Shown in pieces: positions 1 through 6,457 of a stretch of 17,023 nt of DNA (the stretch's first letter is position 1; the number at the start of each line of letters is the position of its first letter). A program made the position numbers and the translations under genes. A model generated the notes under the pieces. That model ran no database searches and had not been told where the DNA came from. It saw only the letters and a list, made by a program, of their open reading frames with translations. The DNA is from DASYSA01 sp036003885 (GTDB lineage Bacteria > Acidobacteriota > Blastocatellia > UBA7656): the NCBI GenBank assembly GCA_036003885.1, contig DASYSA010000252.1, forward strand, positions 1 through 17,023, given 5' to 3'.

Positions 1-873
1 ATAGCAAAGAAGCTCAAACCGGGAAGCCAGGATGCGTTGCTTGCGGCTCTGCCGTCGGCCGATTACCGGCTGTCGCTCTCCGATCTTGCGAATGAGGGGA
101 CTATCAACTTCGACCGAATCGATTTTCGCGCGGAGCTGAACGACGCCGGGTCGATGCTGAAGGACCTCGATGCGGGACGCGATCCACTTGCCGCGCGCCG
201 AGGGGACTTTAAGAAGGCGTATCGCTCGAAGGTGGACAACACGCTTCAGCCCTACCGTATTTTTGTGCCGGCTGTTTACGACAGAGCGAAGGCTCACCCA
301 GTGATCATCGCGCTCCACGGAATGGGTGGCGATGAGAACTCCTACTTTGATGGGTATGCGAACGGCGCGTTTAAGGTGGAAGCCGAGAAGCGCGGCTACA
401 TTGTCGCATGCCCGAAGGGCCGCCAGCCGGCCTCGATGTACAGAGGCCCGGCTGAACAAGACGTTATGGACGTGCTGGCGGAAGTCCGGCGAGTCTACAA
501 CATCGACCCTGATCGCGTGTACCTGACGGGCCACTCAATGGGCGGCTTCGGTACGTGGGCAATAGCGATGCATCATCCTGAGGTCTTCGCGGCACTCGCG
601 CCGGTCGCCGGGGGAGGCAATCCTCTCGAACTCTCCAAGATCGTTCAGATTCCGGAGCTGGTAGTTCACGGCGACGCGGATATGACAGTTCGAGTTGAAA
701 GCTCGCGCACGATGGTTGAAGCGGCAAAGAAACTCGGTATCGAGGTGAAATACATCGAGGTTGCAAAGGGCAGTCACATCAACGTTGTGGTCCCGACATT
801 CAAGGATGTATTTGATTGGTTCGACGCCCATAGGCGGAAGGCCGCGGACACGAAAGCCGCGGCCCAAAGATGA
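1..873 (+). CDS. Alpha/beta hydrolase (esterase or peptidase-like), 5' end outside the window
   Basis: The reading frame is open from base 1, so the N-terminus is missing; 290 residues are visible. The last ~190 residues are a serine hydrolase domain of the prolyl-oligopeptidase/PHB-depolymerase-like type. The oxyanion region is HGMGGDE, and the nucleophile elbow GHSMGG puts the serine at visible residue 179. The acid is probably D227 in HGDADMTV, and the histidine is H259 in SHIN. The ~80 residues before the domain resemble no family I know and may be the end of a larger N-terminal part. Such enzymes cleave carboxyl esters or short peptides; the substrate cannot be read from the sequence. 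The tail is lysine/alanine rich. The TGA is followed directly by repeat-rich non-coding DNA with no clear terminator. The family call is firm, the exact activity is not. Confidence 0.85.
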   Translation: MAKKLKPGSQDALLAALPSADYRLSLSDLANEGTINFDRIDFRAELNDAGSMLKDLDAGRDPLAARRGDFKKAYRSKVDNTLQPYRIFVPAVYDRAKAHPVIIALHGMGGDENSYFDGYANGAFKVEAEKRGYIVACPKGRQPASMYRGPAEQDVMDVLAEVRRVYNIDPDRVYLTGHSMGGFGTWAIAMHHPEVFAALAPVAGGGNPLELSKIVQIPELVVHGDADMTVRVESSRTMVEAAKKLGIEVKYIEVAKGSHINVVVPTFKDVFDWFDAHRRKAADTKAAAQR

Positions 874-880
874 TGTTGCG

Positions 881-974
881 ATTTTGGATTTTACATTTTT
901 GATTTCGGATTGGGTGCGCGGTCTGGACGGTCAAAATCTAAAATAGTCTGAATCCAGGATATCCAAATCCAAAA
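881..974. repeat. AT-rich GATTTTGGATTT-type repeat cluster
   Basis: attttggatttt at 881-892 is matched in inverted orientation by aaaatctaaaat at 934-945 (one mismatch). ttttggattt at 882-891 is matched exactly by aaatccaaaa at 965-974. A related inverted block lies at 1290-1313: ggattgggtgcg at 907-918 returns as cgcacccaatcc at 1290-1301. The composition is much richer in AT than the genes around it. The repeat sits right after the hydrolase stop and could form alternative stems in the transcript. No function is known to me. Confidence 0.6.
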
Positions 975-1045
975 GGGTGCAAAATTGAAGTCGGACTCGG
1001 TACGAGAATAGGCGCTTGACTCCCACGCTCGACCTGGCTCGGCGC

Positions 1046-1259
1046 CCGTCTCATTAACACGCCACTTCAGTGGGGTGTGTCCGTTCCGGGGCGACTAGGG
1101 AACCGGTTTTCCCGCCGTTGTGGTAGCCACCGGCCTCCTCGACAGATTCTGCATAGAAGATTGAGATCACGTTGGGCGGATCGGAAACCGTTAAAACGGT
1201 TCCGCCGCCACCGTTCCGCCACCAAACACCCCACTGAAGTGGTGTGTTAATGAGAACGG
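1046..1259. repeat. MITE-like or paired REP-like element with ~34-bp terminal inverted repeats
   Basis: The left end at 1046-1079 and the right end at 1226-1259 are near-perfect inverted copies, differing by one indel and one substitution. The core is ctcattaacacRccacttca followed by gtggggtgt. Each end can also fold on itself (ccact-tc-agtgg with acac/gtgt outside), like a REP hairpin. The 146-bp centre encodes no transposase and contains a further bulged hairpin, cggaa(a)ccgtt-aa-aacggttccg, near 1180-1202. No target-site duplication is obvious. The structure fits a non-autonomous mobile element or an inverted REP pair; which of the two depends on copy number in the genome. Confidence 0.65.
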
Positions 1260-1393
1260 ATGTTCCTGCCACTTTGAGTCTCCTCTAATCGCACCCAATC
1301 CAAAACTCCAAATCGTTTGCATTTCTCGGCTTCTTAGGCGACGATCAATGTTGCCGACCGAACCCACACTTCGGCACATTGGTACGGAAGGTT

Positions 1394-1463
1394 TGTGGTT
1401 GCTCCCACACGAATCGATGAACAGCTTCGATTGAACAGTGACCGCACTCACTGGTTTCAATCG
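1394..1463 (+). promoter_or_regulatory. Hairpin cluster in the leader of the first sugar dehydrogenase
   Basis: The strongest stem pairs cgattgaacagtga (1428-1441) with tcactg (1448-1453) and ttcaatcg (1456-1463), leaving a 6-nt loop and a 2-nt bulge. aatcga (1412-1417) can instead pair with tcgatt (1427-1432), so two folds compete for the same bases. A small tgtgg/ccaca stem (1394-1409) precedes them. The cluster ends 87 bases before the ATG. It could be an operator palindrome or an RNA switch; the T-run expected of a terminator is absent. Confidence 0.35.
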
Positions 1464-1550
1464 TATCTCGCTCCCAACATATCTCTTAATGACCTGATCG
1501 AGCTCTAGCCGATTCGCTCGAGACGATTGTGTTGGACCTACGAGGGAGTT

Positions 1551-3050
1551 ATGAGATCAGCCAGGATTGTTTTAGGGCTCGCACTTGTTTGCGGAGTTCT
1601 TCCACCGTCCACCCATATTGATCCTGCTGCTCACGCAGCCCAGGAACCTGCCGACACAGTCATTCAGTTGACACCTGTGCTCGCCGGATTGTCATCGCCA
1701 GTCTTCGTTACAAGCGCACACGATGGGTCGGGACGCCTCTTCATAGTTGAGCAGGCCGGCCGAATCAAGGTCCTGGAGCAGGGGGGCCAATCGACCGCGG
1801 TGTTTATGAACATTGTCTCCAAGGTGCTATCCGGGGGTGAGCGAGGACTGCTCGGCCTCGCCTTCCATCCGCAGTATCGAACGAATGGCCGCTTCTTCGT
1901 CGACTACACCCGAACACCTGACGGCGCGACAGTGATTGCCGAGTATCATGTCGCCGCTAATGACGCGAACGTTGCCGACACTGCGGAGAGGGTACTCCTG
2001 ACGATTCCGCAGCCATTCGCCAATCACAATGGCGGCATGGTCGCGTTCGGACCCGACGGATATCTCTACATCGGAATGGGCGACGGCGGTTCGGCCAACG
2101 ATCCGGGCCGGCGCGCGCAGAACACCGATGAACTTCTTGGCAAGATACTCCGCATAGATGTGGACTCGTCCAGCGGAACTCTTCCTTACTCCTCTCCCTC
2201 GACCAATCCGTTCTTCGGCGGTATCCCTGGGCGCGATGAGATCTACGCTTACGGTCTTCGAAACCCGTGGCGATTCTCGTTTGACAGCGTGACCGGCGAT
2301 CTCTACGTTGGCGACGTCGGACAGAATGCCCGCGAAGAGATAGACATCGTAACGGCCGGGGGCAATTACGGCTGGCGCGTTTTCGAAGGCACTCGCTGCA
2401 CTAACAACGACACGTCCCTCTGCTTCAACCCGGCGCCCTACATCCGCCCAATCGCAGAGTACGACAACAGGGCGAGCAGCGGTGGGCGTTGCTCAGTCAC
2501 CGGCGGGTACGTCTATCGCGGACTGAAGTCCAGCTTGCCCGCGGGATCTTACGTGTTCGGTGACTACTGCACAGGCGAGATACTCTTGCTCAACGGAGGC
2601 GTCCAGACGCTGTTGCTCGACACCACACTGAACATATCTTCCTTTGGTGAGGATGAAGCGGGTGAGATCTACGTTGTGGGACTCGGCGGCACAATACAGC
2701 GCATTGTAAATCCTGCCGCACCTCCTCCACCGCCACCGCCGCCCACGCTCAGAGTGGATTCGGCTGTAGTTCGCAAGCGCTCGTCAGAAGAAATTCTGGA
2801 TCCGGTGACCGTGAAAAAGAACGGAAAGAAGTTCGAGATTGTGGTCAGAGGGCAGGGGTTCCCTGAAGGATCTGTGTTGGTAGTCAACAATCGCGAGCTG
2901 TCCACCGAGGTTGGGGCGACGCCAGCTCAGGAGTTGATCGGAAGACTTCGTAAAGACATGTTAGCCGAGGCGGGCCGCCTCGTCGTTGAAATCGTCATCC
3001 CCACGGGCGCGCGTTCCAATCAAATCACGATTTCGGTCCTGCTGAACTGA
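1551..3050 (+). CDS. Exported PQQ-dependent sugar dehydrogenase (GSDH family) with C-terminal IPT-like domain
   Basis: This 499-residue protein has an N-terminal signal peptide with a hydrophobic core around VLGLALVCGVLP and a probable cut near AHA/AQE. A six-bladed propeller of the glucose/sorbosone dehydrogenase family follows. Hallmarks are VFVTSAHDGSGRLFIVEQ, GLLGLAFHP, NHNGGMVAFGPDG with H159 as the likely catalytic base, GMGDGGSANDPG, YAYGLRNPWRFSFD and GGNYGWRVFEGTRC. Such enzymes oxidise aldoses or related alcohols in the periplasm using PQQ and calcium. An eight-proline linker (391-398) leads to a ~95-residue beta-rich domain ending GARSNQITISV, which resembles an IPT/TIG fold. ATG 1551 is chosen because gagggag precedes it (close spacing) and the signal peptide starts there; a TTG eight codons upstream is less likely. 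Its substrate is unknown. Confidence 0.88.
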   Translation: MRSARIVLGLALVCGVLPPSTHIDPAAHAAQEPADTVIQLTPVLAGLSSPVFVTSAHDGSGRLFIVEQAGRIKVLEQGGQSTAVFMNIVSKVLSGGERGLLGLAFHPQYRTNGRFFVDYTRTPDGATVIAEYHVAANDANVADTAERVLLTIPQPFANHNGGMVAFGPDGYLYIGMGDGGSANDPGRRAQNTDELLGKILRIDVDSSSGTLPYSSPSTNPFFGGIPGRDEIYAYGLRNPWRFSFDSVTGDLYVGDVGQNAREEIDIVTAGGNYGWRVFEGTRCTNNDTSLCFNPAPYIRPIAEYDNRASSGGRCSVTGGYVYRGLKSSLPAGSYVFGDYCTGEILLLNGGVQTLLLDTTLNISSFGEDEAGEIYVVGLGGTIQRIVNPAAPPPPPPPPTLRVDSAVVRKRSSEEILDPVTVKKNGKKFEIVVRGQGFPEGSVLVVNNRELSTEVGATPAQELIGRLRKDMLAEAGRLVVEIVIPTGARSNQITISVLLN

Positions 3051-3230
3051 GCGTTGTTTCGGGTGTCGCCGCCTTAGTTGTCAACCAACTGTCGGCAGTG
3101 TTCAACAACCGGATCGTTATCCTTTTCAGATTGCGGATTGCGCGCCTGGAAACTATGCTTTCTCTGTCGCCGGCCGAGGATGCAAACCGGCCGCAGTTTG
3201 GTGACGGGCATTAGCAGGGGGAACATATTG

Positions 3231-5036
3231 TTGAAGTTGAGATCGACGGTCTTTCTAATCAGTTTTGTTGCAGCCTGCGCACTCTTTCTTGTATCTGTAG
3301 GCCTTCCATCCCGCAGCACGGCTCAGACGAACCCGGTAGTGATCGCTCCCGGTTTCGAATTCAACATTTTCGCCGACCCGACTCGTGTGCCTGAGTTTGC
3401 GCTCAGCGCCTATCACGGGCCAGTCTCGATGGCGTTCGATGCCCGAGGGCGTCTGTTTGTTGGAACGTACTCAGCCAAAATTCTTATCCTGCTCGACAAC
3501 AACGGGGACGGCGTGGTCGATCAGGTCAAGACCTTCGCCTCGGGTGTGTCGCAACCCCTGGGACTCGCGTTTCGCGCCAACGGAGACTTGTTTGTCACCA
3601 GCAATGTGTTGAGGGGAGTTGGAAGCATCGTTCGCCTTCGGGATACCGACGGAGATGATGTCGCCGATGAGCGAATAACAATAGTCGGCGGCCTCCCGAG
3701 TGAAGGGGAACACCAGACCGATCGACTCAGGTTCGGCCCTGATGGACTCCTGTACTTTGGACAGGGATCGTCCACCGACAACGGAACGCCTCAACCGGGT
3801 CTGCCCGGCGAGCGCCCGCTCAACGCAACTATACTGCGCGTTGATGTGGACAATCCGGGCGAAGTAACGACGTTCGCCACGGGTCTTCGAAATCCGTTCG
3901 GAATGGCGTTCCACCCTGGGAATGGCGAGCTATTCACCACCGACGGCGGATCGGGAGAATTTTCCTCGTGCTCCGAGGAGAGCACGGCGCCTCCTGAAGA
4001 GGTTAACTGGGTCGTTCAGGGCGGAAACTACGGCTTCCCGCGATGCGAAGGAACACCCGCTCCCACGAATCCCAACTGTGCGGGCGTTCGTTCAGCGGTG
4101 ACCCAATTCGCTCGTCACCTGACGCCAACTTCGGTTGCGTTCTACACCGGACCGCAAGCGGGCGCGGATCGCAATCAGATGTTTGTGACTCTCTTCAAGC
4201 GACTTTGCGGCGAGGGAGGCGATCTTAGGCGATTCACGATTACAGGCAGCGCCGCAACCGGCTTTCAGGCAACCGAGCTGCTTCCTCGCATTGCCGACTT
4301 CGGAATAATCGATCCTTTCGATGGTCCCGTCGAAACGCAGGTTGATCCGATCAGCGGCGACATCTACGTAGCTCGCTTTGATCCAGTCACGCATCGTGAC
4401 CTCGACGAGCATCATCACTTCATCTATCGCATTCATCGTACTGGAAGCGACTCGATGCCCTTCATCGGACCGCCGAGCCCTTCGTTTGTCAAAGTGGGAT
4501 CTGGCGCGGTGACCATCAACTTTGTGGGCCGCCACCTCAAGCCCGGAGCGATCGTGCTCGCCGACGGAGTTCCGATTGTGACGCGTCAGGGTGCCAGCAT
4601 CTTCGACCTTGCGGCAGATTTACCTGCGAGCGCTGTTGCGAATCCGCGGGTAATAATGATCGAGGTGCAGAATCCGGACGGCGTGCGTTCCAATCAGCAG
4701 CAGTTAATAGTGGCCATGCAGGATCCGCTTCCGGATAAGACGCCCCAGATCACACTCGTTCAGGTGAAGAAGAAATCTAAACTCATCGAGACGGTGACCG
4801 CAGGCACGAAGGCAAAGAAGCTGACGCTCATAGTAACCGGAACCGACTTCGACGCGGGTGCGCAGTTGCTGGTGAACGGGGTTGCACTTGAGCTGCTGAG
4901 CGCCAGTCAGACGGAACTTGATGCACGGTTCACGAAACCAATGGTTGCCGCCGCCGGAGAGCTGACAATTCAAGTTCGCAACTCTACTGGGAAGGTTTCA
5001 AACACGGTGAGGCTCATCGTTGCAGCAGCGGAGTGA
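3231..5036 (+). CDS. Exported PQQ sugar dehydrogenase-like beta-propeller protein with two IPT-like domains
   Basis: Read from TTG 3231, the protein has 601 residues. The SD-like aggggga at 3216-3222 fits either TTG 3231 or TTG 3228. The signal peptide is MKLRSTVFLISFVAACALFL, with a likely cut near STA/QT. The propeller has GSDH/NHL-like blades: GPVSMAFDARGRLFVG, LLDNNGDGVVDQ, QPLGLAFRANGDLFV, LRFGPDGLLYFGQGS, FATGLRNPFGMAFHPG and VQGGNYGFPRCEG. Where the neighbour has NHNGG this protein has EHQTDR, so H161 is kept but the following glycines are not. Catalysis is therefore less certain. Two C-terminal IPT/TIG-like domains follow (about 411-498 and 505-601), ending GVRSNQQQLIV and GKVSNTVRLIV; the last aligns with the single domain of the upstream protein. 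The two genes look like diverged paralogues. No strong promoter was seen in the 180-base gap between them. Confidence 0.8.
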   Translation: MKLRSTVFLISFVAACALFLVSVGLPSRSTAQTNPVVIAPGFEFNIFADPTRVPEFALSAYHGPVSMAFDARGRLFVGTYSAKILILLDNNGDGVVDQVKTFASGVSQPLGLAFRANGDLFVTSNVLRGVGSIVRLRDTDGDDVADERITIVGGLPSEGEHQTDRLRFGPDGLLYFGQGSSTDNGTPQPGLPGERPLNATILRVDVDNPGEVTTFATGLRNPFGMAFHPGNGELFTTDGGSGEFSSCSEESTAPPEEVNWVVQGGNYGFPRCEGTPAPTNPNCAGVRSAVTQFARHLTPTSVAFYTGPQAGADRNQMFVTLFKRLCGEGGDLRRFTITGSAATGFQATELLPRIADFGIIDPFDGPVETQVDPISGDIYVARFDPVTHRDLDEHHHFIYRIHRTGSDSMPFIGPPSPSFVKVGSGAVTINFVGRHLKPGAIVLADGVPIVTRQGASIFDLAADLPASAVANPRVIMIEVQNPDGVRSNQQQLIVAMQDPLPDKTPQITLVQVKKKSKLIETVTAGTKAKKLTLIVTGTDFDAGAQLLVNGVALELLSASQTELDARFTKPMVAAAGELTIQVRNSTGKVSNTVRLIVAAAE

Positions 5037-5045
5037 ATCAATCAA

Positions 5046-5180
5046 TCCGCTAATGTCGCGAATCCGCGCGAACCACAACACCGATCCCGTACGTCGGATC
5101 TCTATCAAATCTCGATCCCAGCGCTAGACAGCTGTTCACCCATCTCGTGGTTCTTAGCGGAGATTAGTGTTATTCGCGGA
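5046..5180. repeat. Inverted pair of TCCGC-type repeats downstream of the acetyltransferase gene
   Basis: The left copy (5046-5072) starts tccgctaatgtcgcgaat; the right copy (5154-5180) reads ttagcggagattagtgttat followed by tcgcgga. tccgctaa at 5046-5053 and ttagcgga at 5154-5161 are exact reverse complements. The same family returns at 6316-6452 on the other side of the gene. The pair lies between two convergent genes (stops at 5036 and 5193), so it could act as a bidirectional transcript end, although no T-run follows. Confidence 0.55.
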
Positions 5181-5192
5181 TGAATTCTGGAG

Positions 5193-6185
5193 CTATCGCC
5201 GTTCGCTGAAGAAGACAGGGAACTCATGTATTGTGTGGAAGCCGCAGGATCGATAGAGGTGAACGGCGCCGACGTTTGCAGTAGTCACAGCCAGGGTCAC
5301 TGAATCGAAGCCCAGGTCCCGGAAGGCAGAAAGCGCCGCGCCGATCAGGCGCCTGCCAATCCCTAGCCCTTGATACCGAGGCAGCACGGAGATCTGACCG
5401 AGGTGGCCAGTCCGCGAGGAAATTCGGGAAGCGATCAGAATGCCCAGTTGCTTGCCGGTCTCTCTGTCGATGGCCACCTGCGAGACTCTGCGCATGAAGC
5501 TGCCGCACCAGATGCTATCGGTAAGAATCGATAGAAGCTCGGCGCAGCCCTCTTCGGTACGATACTGGCTGTTGATGCGGCTGTCGTGCTCTTCCCGATG
5601 CGAGCGATGGATCACTCGCACCGCGCGAGAGAAGTCGTCCTCTTCCCAGGCCCTCAACTCGATGTCGGGCGCCTTACCCTTACGGCGGCCGCTTGATGTT
5701 GTCTTGACGTCTCCAGCGGGTGACTTCACATCGGCTTTCATGAACGCCCGATCGAACCGGTCAAAGCCGCGTATCAGAAAGACGTCGGTTGCGGCTTGAT
5801 TGTCGATGCTCACACATTGACTCTCGATGCGGCGCTGTCTGGGCAACTGCTCGATCGCATGCAGGATTCCCACCGCCATCTGACGATCGATTCCCAGACC
5901 CCGCCAGTGGTTCGAGACGTAGATGTCGCCGATGGAGCAGCGCGTCCCTTCCGCTACATAAAAGGCGAACCCGACGGTGGTGTCGCCGCTCACGGCGGCA
6001 ACGCCGGCCAGTTCGCGGCGTCGCGCAACTTCGCGCACCAGGCGGCTGGCTCCGCTGTAGTCCCACCCGAGCAGGGAGAGCCACTCGGCACACTGTTCGT
6101 CGAATAGATCCTCAAGACCATGCAGATCGGCGTCCGCCAGCGATACGATCCTTGCCTCCGGATTTGTCAGCGCAGCGGTTGCCAT
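5193..6185 (-). CDS. Tandem two-domain GNAT acetyltransferase
   Basis: This 330-residue protein holds two GNAT folds. The N-terminal one (about 10-150) is degenerate: its acetyl-CoA loop reads HWRGLGIDRQM. The C-terminal one (about 172-330) is canonical, with ISVLPRYQGLGIGRRLIG at about 265-282 (Q272 to G277 being the QxxGxG pyrophosphate loop) and the motif B region NVGAVHLYRSCGF. A basic linker SSGRRKGKAPD joins them. It should transfer acetyl from acetyl-CoA to an amine; the acceptor is unknown. I chose ATG 6185 over the upstream in-frame ATG 6251 because 6251 overlaps the -10 box of a good promoter at 6250-6278 and would not be in that transcript. No strong ribosome binding site precedes 6185. 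It is a single-gene unit, convergent with the dehydrogenase gene. Confidence 0.85.
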   Translation of the reverse strand: MATAALTNPEARIVSLADADLHGLEDLFDEQCAEWLSLLGWDYSGASRLVREVARRRELAGVAAVSGDTTVGFAFYVAEGTRCSIGDIYVSNHWRGLGIDRQMAVGILHAIEQLPRQRRIESQCVSIDNQAATDVFLIRGFDRFDRAFMKADVKSPAGDVKTTSSGRRKGKAPDIELRAWEEDDFSRAVRVIHRSHREEHDSRINSQYRTEEGCAELLSILTDSIWCGSFMRRVSQVAIDRETGKQLGILIASRISSRTGHLGQISVLPRYQGLGIGRRLIGAALSAFRDLGFDSVTLAVTTANVGAVHLYRSCGFHTIHEFPVFFSERR

Positions 6186-6249
6186 TTTGATTTCTGAACT
6201 AATGAGAAGATCGAGATGACGTCGTTGGTTGCTTTGGCGCCTCGCCAGC

Positions 6250-6278
6250 ATTATAGGCCCGGCTCAACCTGGAGGCAA
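6250..6278 (-). promoter_or_regulatory. Sigma70-type promoter of the GNAT gene
   Basis: On the minus strand TTGCCT (6278-6273) is followed after 17 bases by TATAAT (6255-6250), a perfect -10 box. The expected start near 6243 gives a leader of about 58 bases before ATG 6185. The box overlaps the alternative ATG at 6251, which decides the gene start. Confidence 0.6.
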
Positions 6279-6315
6279 TCAGTTCGAAGTGCGCCGTTCA
6301 GAGGTAAAGGACTAA

Positions 6316-6452
6316 TCCGCGAATAACGCGAATCATCGCTAACAAACCGTGACTTGATCAAGTGAGCTGACAAGAACCCTGATCGATGATGACCCCGAGC
6401 CTGATCAAGCGCTCTAGTCCCCTGATTCGCGGCTATTCGCGAGATTAGCGGA
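6316..6452. repeat. Second inverted pair of TCCGC-type repeats, upstream of the acetyltransferase gene
   Basis: One copy at 6316-6342 begins tccgcgaataacgcgaatca and is close to the reverse complement of 5154-5180. The other, at 6424-6452, reads gattcgcggctattcgcgag followed by attagcgga and is close to the reverse complement of 5046-5072. The spacing between the arms (~80 bases) matches the first pair. A perfect 12-bp palindrome, acttgatcaagt (6352-6363), lies between the arms. The pair sits between the phosphatase stop and the GNAT promoter. Confidence 0.55.
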
Positions 6453-6457
6453 CGCCC

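Larger units (their letters stand above)
874..1550. other. Long non-coding, repeat-rich intergenic region
   Basis: These 677 bases have no convincing gene. The short minus-strand frames inside lie across inverted repeats and resemble no protein family. In order the region holds AT-rich GATTTTGGATTT-type repeats, the inverted-repeat element at 1046-1259, a second block related to the first repeats at 1290-1313, and a hairpin cluster before the downstream dehydrogenase gene. No clean sigma70 promoter for that gene was found. Confidence 0.7.

Noticed and set aside
1054..1460. Two short minus-strand frames in the first intergenic region
   Set aside because: They run through the inverted-repeat element and hairpins; their translations reflect the repeat, not a protein family.
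5789..6190. Plus-strand frames opposite the first GNAT domain
   Set aside because: Arg/Pro/Ser-rich shadow translations without start signals; the minus-strand gene explains the region.
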